This document shows positions 31,803 to 44,447 of a stretch of DNA of 64,000 bases, one piece after another. Source of the DNA: Conus ventricosus (Eukaryota; Mollusca; Gastropoda; Neogastropoda; Conidae); assembly GCA_018398815.1 (NCBI GenBank), contig CM031607.1, positions 82,841,301 to 82,905,300 of the forward strand. The letters run 5' to 3'. Position numbers and translations under genes: made by a program. The number at the start of each line of letters is the position of its first letter. The first letter of the stretch is position 1. The notes beneath the pieces are model-generated. The model ran no database searches. It worked only from the letters and a program-made list of their open reading frames with translations, and was not told where the DNA came from.

Positions 31803-33030
31803 ATGGATGAAGATTTTTGACCCGATTGATCCTGTTGAAGAAGAAGATGAAACCAGAACTAGGCCCTCATTGCAGAAGAGCTGAAGAAGCGGCTTCTTTA
31901 CTCCCTAACACCGCCAAGAACTATTGCGACAGCGAAATCAATCATTCTATAAAAGCAAAGGACGAGAAAGCTGCCAGAAGTGCTTGATCCTAAATTTTGA
32001 GGAAGATGGTGGGCATTTGTATAAAAGAAACTGGTGCAGGAGGCCGTGTAAAAGTTACTTCAACGCAAAACCCAAACTAGTTTTATAAAAACTAACACAT
32101 TAGGGCAAAACTCCCTATGCCAAGGCAACAATTAAACCTTTTAGAGCTTAGAGCTGAAGCCGTTAGTCGTTTTACTGAACTTGGGCAAAAGTTTGCCAAC
32201 AACAATCTAAAATACAAAAACATAACCCTCTTCAAGATTTAAGTCCACAAGCAATGAACTAATAGCAAAAATTGAAACGATTTAAGTGAGAACGTCAGAC
32301 AAACTTAGGCAACAATTGACGATTCGAACCCACTGAGCGTGAAATGAGGACCCTAGGGAGTGAAAACAATAAGCTTAGGCCGCACTTGAGGTGTTAAGGA
32401 TGCTCTTACAACTGTACAGGAGCACTAGCGCACAATCTAGAAAACTTGACGAGCTAGATGAACAAATAAGAAGAAGAAAAATTAAACTGGCTGATGCGAC
32501 CGAATAACAATTTAGGCAAGAAGAAAGGTTAAATACAGCAAAAAGACAGAATTCTAATGATAGACAGGACAATAGGTTAGAGGCGCTATCTACTAACAAG
32601 CGCAGCTAGCATCACACACAAGCAGAAATTTAAGAAACTATAAACAAAATACTTTATGAAAACCCTACGCTAGCTAAAGAATAAGGACCTTTCAGGAACA
32701 GGGGATTACAATAGTTAGTATATTAACGGCTGTAGGCTAGCTATCCTACACTCGTTTATTATGCTCTTTAACAGCAGTGCCCAACAGGGCCATAGCGCCT
32801 CCAACACCCCAGCCTGGTTAAAAGTTGGATTAGAAAACAATTTGGCTCATCTGCAAACCTATTAAGAAGTTAGCAGCCAAGGCGCTTGAATCTCTGCCTG
32901 CAAAGTAGGCAGTGTTGTTAAGTTGGGTTTTGTCTACTATAGCAAAGTGGCAGTTTTATATGGCGGACCTCTGTGGACGTTAGGATTTCTGGCTGCTGGA
33001 TTAATTTTTAGTGAAAAAGGTAAGAGCTAA
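31803..33030 (+). pseudogene. Acidic/coiled-coil protein with hydrophobic C-terminus, element A
   Basis: It starts with an acidic segment (D-P-I-D-P-V-E-E-E-D-E-T-R, about 31825-31860), is followed by long charged helical stretches with coiled-coil character (about 32250-32640) and ends with a hydrophobic region containing L-G-F-L-A-A-G-L-I-F (about 32980-33010). One-base shifts break it at least six times. Element B has the same gene at about 56670-58732 with the last third clean but interrupted by the palindrome. It could be a scaffold or membrane-anchored virion protein; unproven. Confidence 0.6.
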
Positions 33031-34235
33031 CCAGTAAAAGTTAAAAATCAACAAGGGCTGTCTTTTTTCGCAAGTATGCTGTCATTGCGAGTTACATTAA
33101 CAGGCGGTCACTGCTTTCTGTACTGCTTTCTGGCTGTGGGTCACTTATAACCGATCGCTTTCTTCAAGGCTAGGTACATTTTTTAATAATGGATGGGCGG
33201 GCCTTGTGTTTAAGCCTTGTTTGTGTCCTAAGTTTTTATCGTCTCCACTATGAGGCTTTCATGTTTATATATTCTGTATCATGCCAATCTGTATCTAAGG
33301 TCAGATGGTAGCATGTAAAAATCCAGGCTACAACAAAGTCAACCTTGGACCTACATTTGCAAAGAACGTCTTGATACCTTTGTATGCTGGCAGGCAATCA
33401 ATCAGCTGAGTTGATATCATCTTCTAAATTGGCTAGAAATTGTTTTCTACATCAAAGCCTGTGGATTGATCCACTATACTAGACTTAGTCCTGTGCTTGT
33501 GTCTCCTAATAGACACCAAACATATGTCCGTATAGGAGTCATTAACCTTTGCACTCCTGACATTGTTAGCCTTCACTTTCAATCTAAGATTAAATGTTGC
33601 CCACGCATTAGGATGTTTTGTGTTCTATTTCCTAATCGAACTTGTTTTGTCTGGTTGAAAAGGGCTAAAAGATGTGTGGGCCAAGGCAGTAGTCATAGTA
33701 TAATTCTCTTTTGCACTCCACAAATATAATGTCCTAACCATGATTGCCGTCTAACTTTTGTCTTAAAATCAGTTGAAGATTAATTTTAAATTCGTTGCAG
33801 ATTCTTTCATAGCAGTATTGTCCCATTGGCTGTGAAATGTATTAAACGCATGTCGCTTGGAGGACCCCCGTTGTAGCACAGTTAGTAGTTCGTCTGTACT
33901 GGTAATAAACATGAAATTATATACTGACCTACTAAGAGATTTGGGATGGTTTCAAATGGTTATGGCATATTGAAACACCGGCAGCCAGTAGTTGTGCAGT
34001 AAATGCAGAATTTAACTGATTCTGGAAAAAAGCCATAGGGGGGGATGACATGCTGATGGTCCTCTATCATTCTTTATTGCCGGATTTAAATAATTAGTTA
34101 GTGATTTACAAGTCTGACTTGAAGCATATGATTTTCTATCAACTGCAATGGTTTAAATTGCTGAAGTCCAAAAATTTGGGGTTATAAAACGCTCCTACAT
34201 TGTAAGTAGCCCTTTTCGTTATATCAAAAAGGTTC
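33020..34235 (-). pseudogene. Uncharacterised minus-strand gene with C-terminal membrane span, element A copy
   Basis: Same gene as 58702-59930 in element B, here broken by many one-base indels, so only short frames remain. The start region (about 34230) follows the same divergent arrangement with the penton-like gene. See the element B entries for features of the protein. Confidence 0.7.
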
Positions 34236-34286
34236 CTTTTTTTTAATTAGTTTTTTAAATAGTTATAAAAAGGGATGTTCATCCTA

Positions 34287-34985
34287 TATAACCAAGCCAA
34301 AACGAGCGTGTGTTCTTAACGTATCCAATTTGTCAATTGGCGCGGTGTTGTAAAATTGCCCTTAACGAAATTGGCTTTTAAGGTTGACTGGTTTAACATA
34401 TCTGAAGGAGCTCAAAATAACTGGATTAATATTAGAAACGTGAGCGGGCATCAAATAACTCATGTGCAAATACCTATGTTTACTACAACTTATTGTTCTT
34501 TAAAAGAGTAATTAGGCGAATTTAGCATATTGTTAAAAATTAACGAGGCAAACTACCTCAGAAATTACTGGAAATTTTTCCACTAGAAGAAAGAAGAGAG
34601 TATACTTTCCCTAAGGGGCTTGCTCAAATCTTAGGCTTCCACAGTAGCGATAGAGCTTATAGATTTAGTACAAGAAGGCTTTTTAACAATTTGAAGGTAA
34701 TAAACCTTCTGATTTCACGTTAACCCAATGCTGGTATGTCAATTACAACATTAAAAACAGAAGCTAATTGTTTGATGGCTAATCCGTCAACAGTTTCCTA
34801 AAGGTTTGCCATCAACTAGGGCGGTTTGCGGTGGATCATGGTGACCTCAGTGGAAAAAAACAGTGAATTTTAAAGAATTAATTAATGGCCTATAAATTCA
34901 TTAGATGTAAAAATAACCTAACAAGATGAAAGGCTAGTTGTTTGTTCACTGATTTAGTAATGGTGTTGAGAAGTTAAGAGCGTAC
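34287..34985 (+). pseudogene. Penton-like minor capsid gene, element A copy
   Basis: Near-identical to the intact gene at 59966-60682, but with single-base insertions and deletions (for example near 34330, 34430, 34510, 34690 and 34860) that destroy the frame. It is followed within about 60 bp by the right terminal repeat, as in element B. Confidence 0.7.
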
Positions 34986-35038
34986 TGGTAAACCCCCCCC
35001 CTTTATTTTTTAAATTTTTTTGTTTATGTCCCTGGGAA

Positions 35039-35271
35039 GAATGTAAAGTATGTTTGTTCACGATCACCCATATTATTCTACACGGAAACCACGTTTCAAT
35101 GTGCTGATTTTGTCAATATTTGGCAGTTTTGAGGTGTAATCTTAGTGTGAAACAGGTGTGATTTTGGCCGAAAACAGATATGTGATGGTAGTGATTTGTT
35201 AATGTGAAAAAGGGGGTTTTTTCGTGCGAAATCACATGGGTGGTCTTGAACCAACATATTTAACATATCTC
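35039..35271 (-). repeat. Right terminal repeat of element A, self-palindromic
   Basis: It starts GAATGTAAAGTATGTTTGTT and ends ATATTTAACATATCTC. It matches the repeat at 60699-60927 directly and the repeat at 18796-19018 in reverse complement. Its own ends also pair (TTCACGATCACCCAT with ATGGGTGGTCTTGAA). Confidence 0.85.
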
Positions 35272-35763
35272 TCACGGCAACCCTGCTTGCTTAAGAATCC
35301 TCTAACCCACTCTCCCTTTCCCCAACCCATACTTATGACACCAAGATTGATCTTGTCCTTTTTTCTCCAATTATTTTGACCATTAATAGTATTCTATCAG
35401 TAAATATATCAACATTTACGACCGTTGACTCACTCACTATTTCCCCTTCCAACAGCCTCCGTCTCATTCAACGCCTTCTTCCTTGCGCAGAACCCTAAGC
35501 GATCTGAAGCGATCAAAGCAAAGTGAATTTTCGGTGTTGTGATGCGTTTATGTACACCCGAGGAAGACCTCAGAGGTCGAAAAAAACGCGTTGTGTTTTG
35601 TCTTGTGACTCGTTGTCCAAGTTCTCTGGCGTTCGCTAACATTTAGTTAAGATTTGTTTAGCTTTCCTCGCCTGCGTCCGTCTCGCTTTGCAACAAGATC
35701 TTATTTTTCATTTCTTCATCATAGGAGGACCTTTTCCTTCCAGTTTAAAAAATCCCTGAAAGT

Positions 35764-35800
<37 letters not shown>

Positions 35801-37084
35801 ACACAATATGTGCAAATGTACTCCAATCAAGTTTCATCATATGAAAGCCCAACCTTAGGTATCGCCCATAAAAGGTATCGACGAACACTCATCTTTGACA
35901 TATACCAAGATGAGAATGATGTGCGTCCTACGTTTTAATGATTGACTGATTGGGAACATTTGTGGGCAGGCACAACTTTAAACGTGTTCTTGCTCGTTTG
36001 TTTTCACATTTACTCACATATCTTCACATCAAATGAATCACTCCATGTCACGATTCAATATACTGCAGTGATAAGAAATCCACATTAATGAGTTATTCAT
36101 TACTGAGCAATTGGTCAATTCAAGTGAATGAACTGTGCCTACACACCGCAGTGCTAGTTAATGCACTTACCTGGCAAAAGCCATATATCTGTGCTGAATT
36201 ACTGTGTATAATATTCTTTTACCCACTACGATCAAGATATCAACATCTGAAAATAATTAAGTGTGCCAATCTGTGCTGAAATTTCCATCGATAACTGGTA
36301 GTCAAATAATACTTTTAAAGGCAGCCTAAAGTGGCATTTAAAGCCTACACTTCCCTGCATCGCCTCTTTCCAGACAGGCCACACAACGCCAGATTTGTTC
36401 TCTTCATATGCAAAAAGACCGTGAAACAAAAGTCGCAATGCGCAGATACCCATTCGTATTCTTTGCGAGCGCCATTTTGGCAGTTTTCCTCAAGAACTGG
36501 AGGACGCAAAGTGGGAAAGCGAATCAAATTCCTCAGAAGCGGTTGATCATTCTCAGAAAACTAAAACACCAAAGCGTAAAAACACGACTAAGTCTAACTT
36601 CAAAAGATACCCACTAGCCAAGCACTTGAGGGAACAGAAGATAGATTATGGTCGTAAGCTGAAGCATCGGTATTATGAGGAAGAATGAGAGTTGGCTGAT
36701 GACGAAGAAATGTTATCATTCTAAAATATCAGTCGAACGACTAATAAGTTCTCTCTTCCAGATTTTGAAGAAGAACGTAAAGAAGATGGGAGCCTGCAGA
36801 CCAAAGTGCTAGCAATCTAACCATGTCATAAATGGTTGTTTTAAACGCAGATTTGGAGACAATTGAAGAAATGTCTCACAAAGACACGCAATCGGGCGGG
36901 AAATTGCAACGTGTCGATAATGGTCCCCAGCTGATAAAGACACCTCGTCTCTGTGATCAAACTCTGGCAAGAAACAGTTGACATAAAACTTGCACAGCTT
37001 CAGACCGCGCTGCTCATTAGATTAGCTGTACCATTACTTCAACGTTTTAAACACATTTGGTGGAAGGGCCGCATCGCAAAGTAA
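35272..37084. other. Sparse region, no supported gene
   Basis: Contains a CA microsatellite (about 35769-35806) and, near 35556-35600, a hammerhead-like PLE tail remnant listed separately. The short frames at 36088-36617 have no recognisable domain. This is the flank between virus-like element A and LTR retrotransposon copy 2. Confidence 0.5.
35558..35595 (+). ncRNA. Degenerate hammerhead-like motif (PLE tail remnant)
   Basis: CCGAGGA is followed by a perfect stem GACCTC-A-GAGGTC and then GAAAAAAACGCG. The layout equals that of the better motif at 62113-62151, but the second core base is C instead of T and the A-run after GAA is too long, so it is unlikely to be active. Confidence 0.35.
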
Positions 37085-38350
37085 TGTCACACGTCTCACT
37101 TGCATACCCCATTCATGACATCATTTACTCCATACGCACACGCAATCTTTCCAATCACCCAAAAGAGCACTACCGATGTTTTTCTCTCCCCCTCTCCTTC
37201 AGGGAAAACACTTTACTAAATCACAACAACAACTTGTAATCGATTTTACACCTGTAATCTCTCTCCGCACAGAGGACAAATATATCTGCACACATGAATC
37301 TCTCCTCACACCAAGAGACAAATCAATCTTCACACATGTATCTCTCCTCACACCAAGAGACAATCAATCTTCACACATGTAATCTCTCCTCACAATCCGA
37401 GAGATAAATCAGTCTTCACACATGTATCTCTCCTCACACCGAGAGATAAAATAATCTAGTTTCCGCTTCCTATAAAGCTATGGCCTTCACATTCCGTTAG
37501 CCCAAAATGCCGGACCAGGAGAATACAATAACTCCGTAATCACGTGAGGACCTGCCTGCCTCAAGTAGAAGGCTTTTGTTTTCCCCGCTTTCCTCCTTTC
37601 CCTGTCTCTCTCTCTGAGAAAATATACAGCCCCCCTCGAATTCTCTGTCCTGGAGATACGAGTCTCGACTCTCTTCCGCGCCTTCGTCCGGTCCTGCGAA
37701 ATGACAGCTTCAACTCCCTCTCCCTGAGTTGGTACTGGCTGGGCTGAACTACCTGTGTGTTCCCCACACCATGGCCCATCTCACCCCACTCACGGGTGAA
37801 AGATGAAGGGAGAAGGGCGAAGGGTAAAAGGGTGACGGGTGAAGGGGTGAAGGTGAAGGGTGAAGGGCTGAAACACGAATAAGGTTCGTGTAAGTAACCT
37901 GCTTCATCAATTTCAACATATGAATTTCTTTCTCTCTTCTTATATAAGTTTTCCCCCTGTAACGCTTTCCCCCCAACTATCTATCGCCACCTGGTAATGA
38001 CTTGTCAGCAAAGAGGACACACCGTCCTGACAGTTCGTAGTCTCTAGGCCCATCGCGGGTTAAAACTGACTCTTTCCCCCCTTCCCTAGTGAGTAGCATA
38101 CTCAGTGTTCAAAATCACATGACCAGCACCATACCTTACCAGCCCTTGTTAAACCTACACTCAGTGTCAATTTCACCCATGACCACATTCGTTTCTTGAA
38201 TGAGTCATACTCACAATTATTTGGGACGCCCGCTACACTAGTCAAGCCCATGAATATTCTTCCTTTAGTGTGGCACGGGGAAATGTCAAATCACTCTAAC
38301 TACATGTGATGAGCGTCACTATGCCTTGATGTGAGCTACGTCACATGACA
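37085..38350 (-). repeat. 3' LTR of LTR retrotransposon copy 2
   Basis: It begins TGTCACACGTCTCACTTGCA and ends TCACATGACA, followed by a run of eight C (polypurine tract on the coding strand). Confidence 0.9.
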
Positions 38351-39279
38351 CCCCCCCCCATCCTGGATGAAAAATTTTCTCCTAAAATTTTTTAAAGGAT
38401 ATTACAACTTCACTTAAAACACATCTTCAGCCATGAATCAAAATGAGTAACATCGCACATGATTCACAAAATTTAATAATCACCGTATAATCAATCACGC
38501 ATGATCCACCAAAAAGTAGCAGATTTTCAAATTTCAATATTTCTAAAAAAAAAAACATTCATAATGATCACCATATTCCACAATATACATATCACAAATA
38601 CCTGGATAAAACAATTTATGATATACAACATTCAAAGCACAACTTGTTTCATACATTTAAGATGTGAAGCACATTTTCCCTGATCTTTGTCTCACATCAT
38701 ATGTTGTTCAAAACCTCATGAGAAAATGAGAATAATTTCCAAGTGTAAATTGTTTCTCAATAGACATGCTAAAACAAAATAAACATAGTTTAAACATAAT
38801 TTCTTTTTTTTCCCCCACAAGTAAGGTTTATAGCCATTGAAAAGTCACATGCTTTCCATTAGTTGATCAATGACAAATGAAAACATATGGATTAGTCGAC
38901 ATTCACATTCAAAACAAGTATATAAACATTTCTAAAGAGTTATTTGCTCATCACACATAACATATAGATTCATCTTCACAAGCAAATTAGACATAAATAG
39001 TACTTGATTTTTTCCATTGTATACCAAAGACTAAATATGTTATTAAGCATCAACAGATCAAGTAGTTGTTTGCTTGCAAAACATATAGTCCACTTCAATA
39101 ACAAATTATGCATAAATACCACTTGATTTAAATCGTCAGTAGTCAAGACAATGCCCGTCAAAAGTGATCCCAACCGTAATCATAAGGAAAGACAAAAAAC
39201 AGGAATAGTCTTTCCCTGAAGACGTTCATTTGTCCATGAATATTCACGCCGTGACATCAAATCTGCCATGGACATTTTT

Positions 39280-39600
39280 TGTGTTCCAGGCACTGGTCAA
39301 CAGTAACTGAGAATTCCTGCAATGCCAAAGACCAACTTAAAACCTGCTGTTTTTAGTCTTGTGACGATTTCCAAAAGAACGTCAGTGGCCTAAGGTCAGT
39401 CCTGTAACTGATACTTTACTTCCAGTTAAGAACCTGCGAACTATGTTTTTTCTTCCCATGCCCATACAATAGCCAAGCACTCTCTCTCATAGTGGAGTTT
39501 CTCCTGTGTCTTTGAGAACTTCTTACTGGCGTATTGCACAGGGTACTTCGGAGAAGTTAACTGAAAACTATGGGCTATACAATACCATCACTGTAACTGG
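39280..39600 (-). pseudogene. RNase H region of LTR retrotransposon copy 2, fused directly to the pre-RT linker
   Basis: The minus strand gives Y-E-R-E-C-L-A-I-V-W-A-W-E (about 39496-39455), a core RNase H segment, and P-V-P-G-T-Q near 39295. Immediately upstream is the junction that in an intact element would lead into the RT. Fingers and palm of the RT are missing. Copy 1 keeps RT fingers but lacks this RNase H core. Confidence 0.75.
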
Positions 39601-40055
39601 GTATCTGTCAACACATCCTGAAAGTCTTTCAAATTTCATTGAGCTGTTTCTGTTTGACTTGTAGACAAATCATTCGACCGAACCACATTCCCTCATAGGT
39701 TCAACCTTTCATAGACAGAATATAAGGGGTACCACATCATCTGCACTGGTAATGTAAACACACTCCTACATTCGCTGTTTTCATAAACCTTTGATCTGTC
39801 CTTGTACGTACATGGGGTACACAATCATCACTAATAATGTCTGTCATGTTGACATCATTTCTGACACAGGAAACATATCCACTCAACCGACTGGTTGATG
39901 GCAACATTTGTACGTTCAACATACTTCTCGTTCCAACATGTTCCACTGAAATACCTTCTCAGTGTTTGCCATTTTGATCTTATAATTTACTTCAGAAAGT
40001 TTTTCGACACCTGAAAAGGACCCTTCCACATAACACGAAGCATGTATGTTCATCA

Positions 40056-41060
40056 TTAGTAGCCACAAGAACGTTTATCCCTACACTGAAGGAACGTGCC
40101 TTGCTTTTCTGTCTGCAAAGACCTTGTAACACATCTGTTTTCGACAGCTGACTGGTGAGCAAGCTCACATGCATCCTTCAAACGATTAATGGCTAGTTTC
40201 AATAAACGAATTGGTAAACAGTTTTTACTGTCAGGTATGTCCGTCTTATTCCCGTCCATTGTGACATCAATGAGATACCAAAGGACCCGTGTGGGTGTGG
40301 AGTTGGCGGCGTGGGGGAGGGGGGGGGGGTTGGGGAAGGGGGGGGAACTCAAATGGTGAGAATCCCAGCGTTTCGTTCGGCATTTCCCCTGTATCAAAAA
40401 AAAGCCGTATGAAAACGATCCCATTCCTGGGCTCTTGCCTTTGCAACCTTTCTTCTCAACATGGATTTTAAACGTCCATTGAAAACGTTCAACCAGCCAT
40501 TTCGACTGGGGATGAATGGCGTGGTTTGAAATGGGAAGAGATAGACAACAGTCTGTAAATTTTCTCTCATAGATTCAGAAATGAATGCGTTTCCACAATC
40601 CGAGAGAATTTCGTCTGGAAGACCCCTCTGGAAAAAATTGCAAGTAAGGATTCAGCGACAGATACTGTATCAATTTTCTTCAGTGGAATCTCTTCTGATA
40701 CCTTGTTGCTGTTATCCTCAAAGTCAAGATTAGCGATACTCCCGAGAAGACAGTGGGTACGGTCCAACAAGAGCAATAGCTACCTTCCGAAATGGAACGG
40801 AAATGAGAGGCATTTGGTGCAAAGGTGCACATGGGACCGACTTTCTGCGATGTCTTTGGCAGATGTCACATGAGCGGCAGTATTTCGTAACTTCCTTTGT
40901 GACACCCGGCAATAAAAAGAATCAAGAACTCTCTTAATGTCTTTGATTCCGCATGACCCGCGAACAATCATCATGAGCGTGTGCAGTACTGTTTCTCTAA
41001 GTGGGTTTGGAACCACAACTTGTCTTTGTCCTGGCCAGGTACACACCTGTAGAGAATGTC
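40056..41060 (-). pseudogene. Integrase of LTR retrotransposon copy 2
   Basis: Frames at 41046-40780, 40912-40730, 40776-40567 and 40424-40056 together carry the L-R-E-T-V-L-H-T start, Y-C-R-S-C-D-I-C zinc residues, and the S-V-P-F-R-K-V-A-I core lead-in. A G-rich, apparently corrupt segment at 40300-40350 interrupts the last part and has no counterpart in copy 1. Confidence 0.75.
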
Positions 41061-41746
41061 AGAATCCATTATTACGTTGGTTGTCCGTTGGTACGTCATG
41101 GACAGTTCCTGTTTAGGCAGCAAGAAATATTGTCTCAGCGTCTCGTCTTTTCCCTGCATTTCTTTTAAATCATCTGGGTAATCTGGAGTTCAGCCATTTT
41201 TGGAGACTTTTAGCGGCTTTGTAGCCTTTCCTGCTCTATGCACGTATTGATCTAGTACTCAAAAGACAATGAACAAACGATCCTCCAGCACCACCATGTC
41301 GGTATCGACACCTGGCAAATTGCCCAAGATCAGTCGCAAGACGGTTATTCAATAACACAGCGGTACGTAAACCGGAGTAAGTACGGGTAACGACTGAAAT
41401 TTTCGCCAGTCGGAAACGTTTCAATCTTGCCTCCAAACGACCTACACTTTTGGACAGTGTTGAGATACTGGTCTGGAAGCCCGAAAGATTTCGTACACCA
41501 GCAGTATGCACCCAGTGTCTCGCAAAACGAAGCCTGCAATCCATTGATGGCTTCCGTTTTCTACACCAGTCCCATCAACAGATGATCTGTGCCAAAACAA
41601 GGCCTTCTTCAATCAGTGGAGACTAATGCGGGTTTTGAATCATGTGGTTTGAAAGGGCAAGTTTTCCTCAATGAACTTGCCATCAACAAAAGAAAACATC
41701 TCATGGGGTCTGGAGCGCCAGCCGACTGATTTTTGTGAACTTCTGT

Positions 41747-42890
41747 TCAGACCACGAACTGGCCCAAAAGTCTACGTGGTGTCGTTGTCCACGACCTCGG
41801 AACTTTTGCTAGGATTAACGGGTCTTTTCCGGCGGTGAGAACTGGTATTGAGACAAAGTCAACTCGAACCGCGGAAAGATCCCTGTCCGTTCCTAGGATA
41901 AGGTATATACTTGAGACATCAAAAATGACCCACGATTTCCCTTGTCCTGTAACTTCCCGCTCCTGATGGGATTGTACATGACCATGGCTCAAAGATGGAA
42001 AAAATTGCCCCATTCCTAGCCACGCCCTTATCTAGGTGACGATACAATACTGATCAGTCCATCTGAACAACATATCCTCCACGTTTTCAAATTGCCTTTC
42101 TTTTAGGAAATGCCAGATCTTTGCTCACGCTCTGAAGAAAAGTTGATCTCTAAGAAAGAGATCTCGCAGTGATTGGAAAATTTTATTCGTGTAGGACAAA
42201 TCGATCATCGATCCTAAACAATGACTCATAACTGATCAAAAACGATGGAAACGATTCTCCTTATTTCAGGCGCACAGAACTGAACGTCGGAAAAAATCGA
42301 TCCAGCAGAACATTGAAATTTCTTGAGATCTTCTTTCAACTGATTCCCAAAGTTAAATTTTGTTTCGCTGCAGTCGATGTACAGTGTCATCAAAGCGGCT
42401 ACCCTTAAACACCGACGCAATATACAATGTCCACTTTTCCCTTTTGGCCAACCACAAGACGTTGCGTGACTTTCAAACTCGGAAAAGAAAACAATCATGT
42501 CCATCCGTTTTTTCCTCAAAAGGGTGGCAACTTTGAATATATGCCGCTTTTGTTGAGGCATGGGCTGCGGAACCGACTGGTGAGGTTCTCCTCGATGCCT
42601 GTATTACTATCAAATTTCAGCATCAGTCTCTATTCAACTGCCTCAACTTAAATTGAACGATCTTCAGCTTCAGCTCCCAACTGTAGTTTATTTTCTCAGC
42701 TACCCTCTGTAGTTTATTCCTCTTCAGCTTCCCTCTGTAGTTAATTTTCTTCAGTTCACAGCTTCCCTCGTAGTCTATTATCTTCCCTCCTCTTAGCCTG
42801 TCTGCCCTATCTGTGCATTGTATGCACATAGTTAGTAAGTTTCTCCATCAAAACCCAAGCGTTCCGCTTGTTTAACATATTTAAATCAAA
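41747..42890 (-). pseudogene. Gag of LTR retrotransposon copy 2
   Basis: Coiled-coil and capsid sequence matching copy 1 gag, spread over several frames (42829-42623, 42561-42226, 42013-41747). The L-Q-R-E repeat region is shorter and more damaged than in copy 1. Confidence 0.7.
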
Positions 42891-44447
42891 ATCATCCAAA
42901 ATGAATCGTCAGATATAACACCAAACAATCTCAAATAGAATAAAAATTAGGCGATATATGATGATATTAATGTTTCACAATACCGTATTAAGTATATACA
43001 AATACAGAATTCAATTCCCGTGTAAACAAAAACCAGCTTTACTAAACAGGTTAGGAAATTTGAAATCCAAGGAATGGTATTTTTCCCAAAAAAAAAAATA
43101 ATTTTGCAACTTGTTATCGAATGGGTTGGAATTTCTCAAAACCAAATGAAGTTTTCATACAAAACTGTTTTCCCTAAGAAAGAAAAAAAAAATAAACACA
43201 ATAAAGTTTTTGAAAATAAATTCTATATAAAGTTTAAGTTCTCTAAATGTTCTTGTTTCATCATTTCTTTCTTACTTAATTTCAAACGAATTTACAAACA
43301 AATGTACCGCCTTATACAAAAATGAATATAATTTTACAAAACAAATGGAATCACACACAATTAAGAAAAAAGAGGGAAGAGATCACAAACTAGCGAAATC
43401 CTACCTAAAAAATAAAATGTTAAAAAAAAAAAAAAAGAAAAGAAAAGAAAACTAGATATGAGCTTATAGAGGAAGAAGTTTAAGAGGGGTTTTTGACAAA
43501 GGGGGTGAAAGGAAATGAAAGGATACTACAGAACCGGAATAGGAGGCAGAAATCAAAAAAGCAAAGAAGCCCACAGACAGCACCCTAAGTGTCACTGTCT
43601 TCCCGTGAAACAGGAGACGAAAAATAAATCACTGCACAAGTATACACACAACTACCGAATAATACAAAAACTAAATAACCACTCAATCAATAAATGCACA
43701 TACACCACCAAAATCAAAGAAAATCTCGCAACCACAACCCAGAAAAAAAAAATCAAAAGATAAAGATGTTTTATTTTGGCAGAAGCGGTAATCAACTCCA
43801 CCACCAACACTATTAGCGTGACGAGGAGAAGTTGATCCCACACTCTGAGGGCAAGGAAAAATCAAACTGAAACATAGGAAAGCGAAAGAAATAGATATTT
43901 ATCAGAAGGGAAAGACTATTGACTCCCCAACGGCCATGTCCCCCTGACTAAACGCAGGAAGGAGGTTGGGGCTATCAGTCCTTGAAAGGGGACAAAAATT
44001 CTAATCCTCTAGGGGTAGGACAGCGATTCCTCAACGCCCTGCCCCCGTTGCTGCCAGGTTCGAGCAAGAGGAGGTTGAGGCTATCGGTCCAGAGGTGGGG
44101 AAGGTCAAAAAGAAATCCTATACCAATAACAAACCCATAACGAGTAGAGCAATCCCAAAAGAAATGTCAACCACCCCCGTGAAACACATAATAAAATATA
44201 AAAAAACAAAACAAATCAAAAATTATACACAATAAATCATTAAACATTCTTCTTTTTTTCCTTTCCTCAACCCTTGAAGGTTACAAATAGAAATCTTTTT
44301 TTCCTTCCTCAAACCCTTGAGGGTAAACAAATATAAATCTTTTATTTTTTAAACCCCAAGGGCACAAATAGAAATTTTCTGTTTGGGGGCGGTGCGTCCG
44401 GAGAAACAAACGGCAGCTACCCGTGAAACTGGAGTCGGGGTCACCAC

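Larger units (their letters stand above)
18796..35271. mobile_element. Virus-like DNA element A (Polinton/adintovirus class), full span between hairpin terminal repeats
   Basis: A 16.5-kb segment lies between terminal inverted repeats (18796-19018 and 35039-35271). It holds, left to right, tandem small genes (+), protein-primed family B polymerase (+), a minus-strand small gene, a helper gene and integrase (+), four minus-strand genes (28.4-31.7 kb, one with a P-loop), a coiled-coil gene (+), an uncharacterised minus-strand gene and a penton-like gene (+). Polymerase plus integrase plus penton is the Polinton/Maverick and adintovirus signature. I do not recognise a hexon major capsid gene or an adenain-type protease. 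Almost every gene is frameshifted, from decay, assembly error or both. Confidence 0.8.
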
